From contig JAVBMW010000011.1 in assembly GCA_031551965.1 (NCBI GenBank), positions 1 through 64,000 of the forward strand: a stretch of 64,000 nucleotides of DNA. The letters are read 5' to 3'. This document shows, one piece after another, positions 37,009 to 44,745 of this stretch. The position numbers were made by a program, and so were the translations under genes. Origin of the DNA: CALVGQ01 sp031551965. Lineage in GTDB: Bacteria; Bacillota_I; Bacilli_A; Erysipelotrichales; Erysipelotrichaceae. Position 1 is the stretch's first letter; every line of letters starts with the position of its first letter. The notes under the pieces were generated by a model. It saw only the letters and a program-made list of their open reading frames with translations, did no database searches and was not told the origin of the DNA.

Positions 37009-37883
37009 GATTTTTTAAAAGCGATTATCGTTTTCAGCTCGTCTTCGCTAAACTTGTATTCTGTGTTGCAGAATTCACATTTCACCGTACATCCATGATC
37101 TTCCGCAATCATTTCCTCTAAATCTTCATATTTGATCGTGCTCAATGCTCCAAAGAAACGATCACGATTGCAGTTGCAATGCCACTGAATAGTTTGTGTT
37201 TCTAATATTTCTGCATCTTCAAAACAAAACTTCACAAGTTCTTCAGCACTTAATCCTTCCTTTACCATTGTTGAAACTGGACGAAGTTTAGCAATTGCTT
37301 TTTCAGCTGCTTGGATATCAACTTCTGTTGCATCAGGCATGATTTGAATAAGTATTCCTCCCGCTGCAATGACTTTATTTTCTTCATCAACTAAAACACC
37401 CAACGAAACCGCTGATGGGGTTTGTTCAGAAACAGTATAATAATAGGCAAAATCTTCAGCAATTTCTCCTGTCTGTAATTCCGTTTGTCCAGTGAAACGA
37501 TCTTTTAATCCTAAATCACGAGTTACTTTTAAATATCCATCAGTTCCAACGACAAGCCCTACCGCAAGTTTTTTGGATTCATTGTATTGTAAGAATTGTT
37601 CTGGATCTCCTACAAATCCACGTACATCTCCATTTCCCCAGCCTTCTGCCATGATAGTTCCAATTGGACCACCACCATTGATCGTAACTGTAACTTTATT
37701 TGAATCTTCTTTTTCCATTCTTCCCATCATCGCTGTCATAGTCAAAACACGACCAAGCGCTGCCGCTGATGTCGGCCATAAATTATGTTGAAGACGTGCA
37801 GTTTCACAAAGTTGAGTGGATGTGCAGGTTACTATTCTAATTTTTTGATTTGAAGCTATCGCTTTTACTAATGTATCTTTCAT
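36996..37883 (-). CDS. hslO: Redox-regulated chaperone Hsp33
   Basis: A chaperone activated by oxidation, cytosolic. At 295 residues it is normal. The zinc-binding cysteines are seen as CNCNRDRF and CEFCNTEY in the C-terminal quarter. The N-terminal part has GGGPIGTIMAEG, typical of Hsp33. It is the first gene of the hslO-dus pair. A terminator of the upstream VOC gene lies at 37898-37922, ahead of it. Confidence 0.96.
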   Translation of the reverse strand: MKDTLVKAIASNQKIRIVTCTSTQLCETARLQHNLWPTSAAALGRVLTMTAMMGRMEKEDSNKVTVTINGGGPIGTIMAEGWGNGDVRGFVGDPEQFLQYNESKKLAVGLVVGTDGYLKVTRDLGLKDRFTGQTELQTGEIAEDFAYYYTVSEQTPSAVSLGVLVDEENKVIAAGGILIQIMPDATEVDIQAAEKAIAKLRPVSTMVKEGLSAEELVKFCFEDAEILETQTIQWHCNCNRDRFFGALSTIKYEDLEEMIAEDHGCTVKCEFCNTEYKFSEDELKTIIAFKKSCGK

Positions 37884-37895
37884 TGTCTTCTCCTA

Positions 37896-37922
37896 AACAA
37901 AAATGGCACTCCCTAGAATGCC
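37896..37922 (-). terminator. Terminator of VOC gene
   Basis: GGCATTC and GAGTGCC (37916-37922 and 37905-37911) form a 7-bp stem with one G-U and a 4-nt loop, followed by ATTTTTG on the minus strand. Confidence 0.75.
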
Positions 37923-38288
37923 CTATTTTCTAATTGGTAATATCTCTAACCAATAACCATCTGGGTCTTCGATAAAATAAATTCCCATACTTGGATTTTC
38001 AAAACAAATACAACTCATATCACTATGCAACTTATGCATCGTATCAAAATCATCAGTTACAAAAGCTAAATGATATTCACATTCTCCTAAATCATATTTT
38101 TCATTACGATCATGCATGTATGTTAATTCTAATTGAAAATCACTATGACCATTATCTCCTAAATAAACAATAGTGAAATCATCTCTTTTGATTTCGCGAA
38201 CTGGTTTTAAACCTAACGCTTGATCATAAAATTTTAAGCTTCGTTCTAAATCCAAAACATTAAAATTAAAGTGTGCAAATTTTATCAT
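37923..38288 (-). CDS. VOC-superfamily (glyoxalase-like) protein
   Basis: The product has 121 residues, a single VOC unit pair. FAHFNFNVLDLERSLKFYDQ starts it (metal His 6 region), FQLELTY carries a metal Glu, CEYHLAFVTDD the second His, and PDGYWLEIL the last Glu. All four ligands of lactoylglutathione-lyase-type enzymes appear present. Bacillota usually lack glutathione, so the true substrate may differ. Monocistronic. Confidence 0.88.
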   Translation of the reverse strand: MIKFAHFNFNVLDLERSLKFYDQALGLKPVREIKRDDFTIVYLGDNGHSDFQLELTYMHDRNEKYDLGECEYHLAFVTDDFDTMHKLHSDMSCICFENPSMGIYFIEDPDGYWLEILPIRK

Positions 38289-38323
38289 ATTTAACCCTCA
38301 TTTCTTTTTTTATTATAATAAAT

Positions 38324-39688
38324 TTACGATTTAACGGCAAGTGATCCGCGCTTTTGCCATGGATATCTTTGATAAACAACTTGTCCGACAAGACAGGTGA
38401 TCATGTTACTTAAAACCATAGACAACCAAATCCCTGTTGGCCCAAAATCAGTAAATGTACTAAACATATAAATCATTGGAATTCGAAGACCCCATAATCT
38501 AAAAGTAGATAAGATTAAGCTTAATTTTGTATTCCCCGAACCATCGAAAACTCCGGTCAAACAATTAAACCACCCCATGAATATCGCTGTCCCAACACAG
38601 TATCTTCCATACTCAGTGGCAATAGCCATCAGTGTCGGACTTGCATCTGGAATAAATAGACGTACAAGCTGACTGATCGTTAAAAACCCAATAATTACTA
38701 CAACAAGGGCTATGCTGAACATTAATTTCATCGCCACTTTAAAACATTCTTTAGCACGTTCTGGATTTTTAGCTCCTAAATTTTGTCCCACAAAGGCTGG
38801 AAGTGACATCCCAAAAATATTAACTGGGATGTAAAAAATATTCGATAAAGAAGAACCAATATTATACGCAGACATTGCCACTGATCCATAGGCAATAATA
38901 TTCACATTCATCATAATAAAACCAAATGCGGTCAAGAACTGCCCTGCTGCAGCAGGTATTCCAATTTTTAATATTTCAATCACAACTGATAATTTCATCT
39001 TATATTTTTTCAATGAAATATGGATCGTTTCTTTATCTTTGATCAACACATAAATAATAAAAGGTACCATACAAGCTTTTGATAAGGTTGTCGCAAAAGC
39101 TGCCCCAAAAGTTCCCCATTTAAGCCCAAAGATAAAGATGGGATCCAAAATAATGTTGATGACACATGCGATCGTATTTAGTTTTACCCCTGTTTGGCTA
39201 TCCCCTGTACTTTGACGAAGTGAATGAAACAAAAAGGCTATGATCATAAATAAAAATTCGAGTGACACTCCAATTAAGTAAGCTTTACTGTCCGCATAAA
39301 TATCTGCCGGTGCTTGTAGCATTCTTAAAATCGGATCTGCAAAAACAAGCAGAAAAACTCCAAATAGAGCTCCGATAATGCCCGCAATCACAAATAAATG
39401 AGTCGCTACTTCATTCGCTTTTTCTTTATCTCCAGCTCCAAGTGATCTTGATACCATCGCAATTGCGGCAGCACTAAGACCAACCGCAAAGGCAAAACCA
39501 CAGTTCATGATCGGATGAACCAAACCAACTGCACCAACTTGAAGTTCGCCTAGTTGCCCTACAAAAAATGTATCAGCGATGCCATACAATGTATTGACTA
39601 AACTCATAAGCATGAGAGGTATAGCCATTTTTAAAATACTTTTTTTTATATCGCCATGAAGAATCTCTTCTTGACTTACTGTTTTCAT
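38324..39688 (-). CDS. MATE-family efflux transporter
   Basis: The 454-residue protein has 12 hydrophobic segments. MATE signs are PLMLMSLVNTLYGIADTFFVGQLGE in the first span region and the second-half repeat NIFGMSLPAFVGQNLGAKNPERA. These transporters export drugs or cationic metabolites with Na+ or H+. The substrate is not predictable. It lies 29 nt downstream of the SagB-type gene, so the two may be one transcript. Confidence 0.94.
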   Translation of the reverse strand: MKTVSQEEILHGDIKKSILKMAIPLMLMSLVNTLYGIADTFFVGQLGELQVGAVGLVHPIMNCGFAFAVGLSAAAIAMVSRSLGAGDKEKANEVATHLFVIAGIIGALFGVFLLVFADPILRMLQAPADIYADSKAYLIGVSLEFLFMIIAFLFHSLRQSTGDSQTGVKLNTIACVINIILDPIFIFGLKWGTFGAAFATTLSKACMVPFIIYVLIKDKETIHISLKKYKMKLSVVIEILKIGIPAAAGQFLTAFGFIMMNVNIIAYGSVAMSAYNIGSSLSNIFYIPVNIFGMSLPAFVGQNLGAKNPERAKECFKVAMKLMFSIALVVVIIGFLTISQLVRLFIPDASPTLMAIATEYGRYCVGTAIFMGWFNCLTGVFDGSGNTKLSLILSTFRLWGLRIPMIYMFSTFTDFGPTGIWLSMVLSNMITCLVGQVVYQRYPWQKRGSLAVKS

Positions 39689-39717
39689 TTTATTTCCCCC
39701 ACAAGATTTTATTGTAT

Positions 39718-40536
39718 CTACAAATTTTGTTCAGTGACAAATTTATAAAATTCTTTTTCTTTTTCAATATCTTCTTTTTTAACTGTACCTACTGGTGCAG
39801 TATATACGACAAATTCATTTTCACCATCTAGCATAAACATTTCATTACAAAATTGATCATGAAATGCCGCGATTCCACAAGTTCCAAGTTTTAAAGCAGT
39901 GGCTGCCAAATATAAATTTTGACCTACATGTCCTGCATCAATAAGTGCAACACGATGCGCAAATATACCATATCTCCACTCACATCGATAAGCAACAAAT
40001 CCCCAATAAAAAACAACATTGGCTTTTGAAGCCCAACTTTGACCACATAGTGATTCAGAAATATTTTCTTCTATATTTTCTAACTCTCCTAAATATTCAA
40101 GCTCATGATTCATCGCAACATAATGGTAACGTCCAGGTTCTAAACCCTCAACATTTCTTACAATCAAATAAGTTTCAAAGCCATGTCTAGCTCCCCCTGA
40201 TGGTACAGTGCGAAGTGTTGCATAGGATTTACCTCGGATTTCTTTGATTCCTTGTGTTGCCCATAACAAATAAGACAATTCAAGTATTGTCATTTTATCT
40301 TGTGTAAATACACGATGACTTTTTCTCTCTAACACAATATGTGTAAATGTTTCATTGATATTTAATTCCTCAAAATTATGAGGCAAAACAATTGATGATC
40401 CATTTCCTACTTTTCCTTTTTCTAAAGTAGGTTGAGGCAATTTTTTCTCTTGATCAGATTCAAAATCATCACGATCATTAAACCTCATGAATTTTCTTCC
40501 GTTTTCAATTAGCTCTTTAATTTCTTTTTCTTCCAT
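39718..40536 (-). CDS. SagB/ThcOx-type nitroreductase-fold oxidoreductase
   Basis: The start at 40536 has GGAGG 5 nt upstream; the frame extends to 40563 without a better site. About 272 residues. RKSHRVF, SYLLWATQGI, TVPSGGARHGFETYL and GQNLYLAATALKLGTCGIAAF are the FMN-binding blocks of the SagB/ThcOx branch, which oxidises azolines in thiazole/oxazole peptide synthesis. No precursor peptide or cyclodehydratase (YcaO) gene is nearby, so it is probably one of the many stand-alone members with another role. Confidence 0.85.
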   Translation of the reverse strand: MEEKEIKELIENGRKFMRFNDRDDFESDQEKKLPQPTLEKGKVGNGSSIVLPHNFEELNINETFTHIVLERKSHRVFTQDKMTILELSYLLWATQGIKEIRGKSYATLRTVPSGGARHGFETYLIVRNVEGLEPGRYHYVAMNHELEYLGELENIEENISESLCGQSWASKANVVFYWGFVAYRCEWRYGIFAHRVALIDAGHVGQNLYLAATALKLGTCGIAAFHDQFCNEMFMLDGENEFVVYTAPVGTVKKEDIEKEKEFYKFVTEQNL

Positions 40537-40622
40537 AAGATCCTCCACAAGTTTTGAAATCATTATATCATTTTATGTTTACAGTATGATATACTAAAAT
40601 ATCATAATTTTGGAGGAATAAC

Positions 40623-41528
40623 ATGAAAAAACAACTTGCGATACTTGGGGCAGTTCTAGTAACTCTACTTTGGTCAACCTCTTATTTCATTAATAAGATC
40701 GCTTTTGGCTTACAAATCGGTCCATTGATGTTGGCAGGTATTCGATATTTTCTTGCCGGTTTTTTCACTTTGATTTCATTTAAATTCACGAATAAAAATA
40801 AGCAAACAAACTCCGTTACTAAACTTTCATTTATACAATTATTGCTTCTAGGTGTTACTGGCTTTGCGATGGCACAAGGATTACAATATGCAGGTCAAAA
40901 GTTTCTAATACCCACCCAGACAAGTTTAGTGTTAAACATCACAAATACAAGTGCTGTATTATTATTAGAAGTTCTTTGGCTTAAAGAAAATAAATTATCA
41001 ACTGCAATTATTGGCATGACAATCCTTGTAATGGGTAGTCTTTGTTACTTCTATCCATTCTCTTTTGCCCCAGAAGATATTTTAGGTATCGGTTTAGTTG
41101 CGTTTTCATCACTGGGATATGCTTTAAACCTTGCCTTAAATCGAAAATTATTAAAAGATAAATCAGCTAGCCCTGCACAACTTGTCGCATGGCCAATGAT
41201 TCTTGGTTCACTATTTCTTATCTCTACTGCAATTATTCTCAAAGAACCTTTTGTCTGGAGTTCCCAATTGGGATTAGTGTTAATCTGGCTTGCCTTAGTC
41301 AACGGGACAATCGCCTTTACTTTATGGACCTGGGCACAAAAAAGCTTAACTATCCTTGAAACAAGCCTTATCAATAACTTAATGCTTATTGAAATTGCCT
41401 TGATGGATGTCTTCTATGCCCATCGTGTTCTATCAGGACTTCAATGGTTTGGAATCCTGCTTGTAGCCTTGGCAGTTGTATCAGTTCAAGTCGTAAAGAT
41501 ATTAGAAAAGAAGAAGCAATTAGTTTAG
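40623..41528 (+). CDS. EamA/DMT-family transporter
   Basis: The product has 301 residues with ten hydrophobic segments in two EamA repeats. LLWSTSYFINKIAFG and the LAGIRYFLAGF block start the first repeat; GYALNLALNRKLL starts the second. Family members export metabolites and amino acids. GGAGG precedes the ATG. It diverges from the SagB-type gene (86 nt between starts) and ends overlapping the stop of the ORF6N gene on the other strand by 4 nt. Confidence 0.9.
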   Translation: MKKQLAILGAVLVTLLWSTSYFINKIAFGLQIGPLMLAGIRYFLAGFFTLISFKFTNKNKQTNSVTKLSFIQLLLLGVTGFAMAQGLQYAGQKFLIPTQTSLVLNITNTSAVLLLEVLWLKENKLSTAIIGMTILVMGSLCYFYPFSFAPEDILGIGLVAFSSLGYALNLALNRKLLKDKSASPAQLVAWPMILGSLFLISTAIILKEPFVWSSQLGLVLIWLALVNGTIAFTLWTWAQKSLTILETSLINNLMLIEIALMDVFYAHRVLSGLQWFGILLVALAVVSVQVVKILEKKKQLV

Positions 41529-42478
41529 CTTAGTTCCAGTTCTTCTTGTTGAAGCATTTTATCGATAATAGAACTATATATGCTGATATCCCTAATCAAA
41601 TTAATCGTCCCCAACTTATTACCCGCATCCTTTAGAGATTGTCCTAAATGATATATTATTTCACTATCAGTATCTTTATCTAAGATAATGTAGCGATCAT
41701 GAGCTATTCCATTTCTCTTTATCGACAAATTTCCATATTGAGAAATGAATTCTTTTACATGTTTCAACGTAAGTTTCTTAGCTTTATTATCTGTGATCAA
41801 CGTAACACTAACTCCAACTCGCTTAGAACGAAGTAAACTTAAAGTTCCACTATCTGGATAATCATCAATTACGATGATGGAATGTTTTGCTTGTTTAATA
41901 ATATTTTCAATTGCTTCACTTGCCTCAAATTTCTGACTATTTAAAATAGTAAATTGTTTAAGCGGTACATTAGGTATAAAGTTATTCATTACCTCGCTTA
42001 AACTATTTTCTAGTTTAGCAACATTTTCTTTAATTCCTGTTATTTCATTATTCATTTCCATTTTTAATATTTGTTGATCTCTTTGAGTTACAAACTCATT
42101 ATTCATTGCTATGTAATTTCTCATTTCTTTAAAGGTTCTCATTATCATTATGCTTTGGTATATTGCTAAATCACTTTTTAAAACTGCACTCAACATATTG
42201 ATTCCCTGCTCAGTAAAAGCATATGCTGCGTATTTTAAATTTTTTCCTTTTCCTTCCAAGGTCAAAAATTGTGACCTTGGAAGGCTCTTCATTTCTTCTA
42301 AAGTTAGTTTGAACATAAAATCTTCTGGAAATCTATTAATGTTTCTTTTCACCTGTTGATTTAAAACTTTAACTTCATAACCATAAATTTCAGCTAAATC
42401 AGCATCCAACATAACTTGTTGGTCTCTTATAGTATAAATACAGTTCTTTATATTTTTTTCTTTTAGTTTTATCGACAT
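41525..42478 (-). CDS. ORF6N-domain protein with PLD-like C-terminus
   Basis: The complete 317-residue paralogue of the gene at 2-901. Residues 10-95 form the ORF6N domain: IRDQQVMLDADLAEIYGYEVKVLNQQVKRN, then RFPEDFMFKLT, typical of phage antirepressor-like DNA-binding proteins. A short helical stretch (about 130-165) follows. The C-terminal part has IDDYPDSGTLSLL, HDRYII and a GQSLKDAGNK block resembling a PLD half-site. Such proteins are often found on phage or in accessory islands. A good GGAGG site is present. Confidence 0.85.
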   Translation of the reverse strand: MSIKLKEKNIKNCIYTIRDQQVMLDADLAEIYGYEVKVLNQQVKRNINRFPEDFMFKLTLEEMKSLPRSQFLTLEGKGKNLKYAAYAFTEQGINMLSAVLKSDLAIYQSIMIMRTFKEMRNYIAMNNEFVTQRDQQILKMEMNNEITGIKENVAKLENSLSEVMNNFIPNVPLKQFTILNSQKFEASEAIENIIKQAKHSIIVIDDYPDSGTLSLLRSKRVGVSVTLITDNKAKKLTLKHVKEFISQYGNLSIKRNGIAHDRYIILDKDTDSEIIYHLGQSLKDAGNKLGTINLIRDISIYSSIIDKMLQQEELELS

Positions 42479-42595
42479 AAAAAGTCCTCCTACTATATTA
42501 TTCTCTTAAAATCACACCTCACCTCTTTTCATATTAAATTAATTATTTATTAAACCACTAATTCTATTTTCATTTTTGAATATAAGATATTTTAT

Positions 42596-42621
42596 AAATA
42601 TTAAAGGATACCGAAGTATCC
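42596..42621 (-). terminator. Terminator after the second surface-protein gene
   Basis: GGATAC, loop TTCG, GTATCC (42606-42621) on the minus strand, 9 nt after the stop, then TTTAATATTT. A UUCG tetraloop hairpin. Confidence 0.85.
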
Positions 42622-42630
42622 TCAATTTAC

Positions 42631-44535
42631 TTATTTAACACCGGTATTTGGAACTACATATTTACCGTTTGACACAACAAATTTAGTTGTTCCAGTTGTA
42701 TTTCCTAATTCTTCTACATAGGCATAAATATAATACGTTCCTGGTTTAAGCACTGTTTTAGAAGTCCATAACGTTCCATCCCAGTTTTTATCACTTGTAT
42801 TGTAATAATATGTATAATTTGTTGATTCTCCAAAGTTTGTGCTTAAATATGGCACATTTTTTAAACCATTATTTGCACCACTCATATCAACATAGGCGTA
42901 ATTAGAGTGCTCAACACTTGACTCATTTGCTTGAGGTGTTGGTGTTGCTGTCGGTGTAGGTGTAACTGTTACAACTGGAATTTCAATAATTCCTGTGAAA
43001 CTACCTATTTTAAAATAAACTATATTCTTTCCTGAAAGTGACATCCACTGTACACTATCATCCAAATGAGATGAAGGCATGTAGAAACTTAGTCCTTCGC
43101 TTGATCCATCATCATAACTAGTTTTCAATCCATCCCATAAAATTGGTAACAAAGACGGAAAATCAATAGTTATGCTCACACTTGAGTCTAAAGTTTTATA
43201 TATATTATCACCTTTTGCGAAGATTACACTGGAGTTATCTCCTTTTAACGTTGTACTTTTTTCAAAATAGACAGCAGCGTCCGCAGTCGAAACCAACTTT
43301 CCAGATTGAACATTAATTACAGTATCCGCTTTGTTATGAATAGCGTAGCCACCTGTACAAGTAAGTGTCCCTCCTCCGCCGAATTCAAAATTCGTTCCTG
43401 TTCCAGAAGTATCTAAAATGTTAATCGCAGGTGAAGCACTACTTGTTAAATTTGTAAGCCATCTAACTTTATAACCATTTGGAATTTCTAAATCTAGAGT
43501 CGTTGTTGCAGTTGTACTACTTGTTCCAGAAATAGATATAGTTGAATTCATAGTACTTTCTGAAACTGTAACCCCTGTAATATTGTTTTCATCTAACCAT
43601 TCCTCTATATCTAGTTTAACACTTGTTGGTCTAACAACCGCATATTTCGGAAAAGTTTCAACGCCATTAACCGTCATCCCATATCGCCATCCGTCTGATG
43701 AAAATGGAATTTTTGTGTATTCTGTTTGATCAGCACCACCCTTAACTGATACATTGTTGATTTCAAAACCCGAAAGTACATAACTGTACTCAGGACTGAA
43801 TATACCATTTAACATTACTACTCCACTTTGAGTAGTTAATTTTCCATCTATAAAGTAAAGATTTGTGTATCTTACAGCGTTACTTTCTGGGGAAGTCCCT
43901 TGTTTAGTGACATCCCCTGCCTTAGCATAAATATTTCCACCATTTATTGTAATATTCCCATACGCAAAAATCCCATAACTTGAATTGTCACTATTACTTG
44001 CAACAGCATTTATATTGCAATCTATTGTCAAATCAGTATGAGCGTAAAGACTAAATGACGAATTAGATGATGAAGTCGTCTCTCCTCCGTAAACATTTAA
44101 TGTTCCTGGCCCTTCAACACTAAGATTCCCTATGCTAATGATTCCTGCTGATGAATATGATACTGAGTTTGGCCCCTTAATTGTACTATCACCTTCAACT
44201 ATAATGGTTGCACCATCTGGCAAAAATAGTGCAGCTGCTCTATCTTTATAAAATAAGTAAATTGAGTGTGAATCGTCAGTCACATCAAGATCAAGCCCAT
44301 TCAATACAATCGTTTTGGCAGTATAGGCTCCAGTATCTACTGCATACCAAGCCCAACCTTCATCAGTTAACTTATCAATGTTTACCGATGGATCTTCCGT
44401 TCCATTAAGTTGTGTTAAATCAATTGCTGTTGTACGTTTTGTTGCAGCTTTGACTTTTGTTGCTGGTAATAATGTGACCATCACGATCATTACCAACATG
44501 AGTTTAAATATTTGTTTTATTTTTTTAGTATTCAT
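42631..44535 (-). CDS. Large secreted protein with beta-helix and conserved C-terminal domain
   Basis: The product has 634 residues. The N-terminus is a Sec signal (KLMLVMIVMVTLLPATKVKA). Residues ~35-300 have repeated short strands (DLTIDCN, NITINGG, IYAKAG) as in carbohydrate-binding beta-helix proteins of the DUF4353 kind. A second strand-rich part follows, then a PTPTATPTP linker (about 535). The last ~95 residues are almost identical to the end of the 944-residue neighbour, finishing YVVPNTGVK. VPNTG resembles a sortase signal but no membrane span or basic tail follows. It is downstream of the kinase/regulator operon. Confidence 0.8.
   Translation of the reverse strand: MNTKKIKQIFKLMLVMIVMVTLLPATKVKAATKRTTAIDLTQLNGTEDPSVNIDKLTDEGWAWYAVDTGAYTAKTIVLNGLDLDVTDDSHSIYLFYKDRAAALFLPDGATIIVEGDSTIKGPNSVSYSSAGIISIGNLSVEGPGTLNVYGGETTSSSNSSFSLYAHTDLTIDCNINAVASNSDNSSYGIFAYGNITINGGNIYAKAGDVTKQGTSPESNAVRYTNLYFIDGKLTTQSGVVMLNGIFSPEYSYVLSGFEINNVSVKGGADQTEYTKIPFSSDGWRYGMTVNGVETFPKYAVVRPTSVKLDIEEWLDENNITGVTVSESTMNSTISISGTSSTTATTTLDLEIPNGYKVRWLTNLTSSASPAINILDTSGTGTNFEFGGGGTLTCTGGYAIHNKADTVINVQSGKLVSTADAAVYFEKSTTLKGDNSSVIFAKGDNIYKTLDSSVSITIDFPSLLPILWDGLKTSYDDGSSEGLSFYMPSSHLDDSVQWMSLSGKNIVYFKIGSFTGIIEIPVVTVTPTPTATPTPQANESSVEHSNYAYVDMSGANNGLKNVPYLSTNFGESTNYTYYYNTSDKNWDGTLWTSKTVLKPGTYYIYAYVEELGNTTGTTKFVVSNGKYVVPNTGVK
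42645..42896. repeat. Near-identical 250-bp repeat, copy 1
   Basis: The 3' end of the 634-residue gene is nearly identical to 44763-45014, with a constant offset of 2118 bp and no gaps; only scattered single-base changes are seen (for example taccg/tatcg, taggc/taagc). It encodes the shared C-terminal domain. Confidence 0.92.
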
Positions 44536-44616
44536 GTCCTTTTCTTCCTTTATCCTTATATTTATTATTACAAATCGAGTTATACCACAGTTATACTAAG
44601 CCACTTTTTAACAATA

Positions 44617-44649
44617 AAATCTCAAGAATTTAAATAATTCTTGAGATTT
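44617..44649 (-). terminator. Terminator between the two surface-protein genes
   Basis: A 14-bp perfect inverted repeat (AAATCTCAAGAATT, five-nt loop, AATTCTTGAGATTT), followed by TATTGTT on the minus strand. A related hairpin follows the regulator gene at 47657-47688. Confidence 0.7.
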
Positions 44650-44745
44650 AAAACCTTTTATTTTTTTTGTAAAAATTTATAAAGCACTTAATTCAAACAA
44701 TAATCACTTAACTATACCATTTGATTCAATAATTATTTAGAGTTT

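Noticed and set aside
42631..42660. VPNTG as an ordinary sortase anchor
   Set aside because: No hydrophobic segment or basic tail follows in either protein, and the terminator starts at once after the stop.
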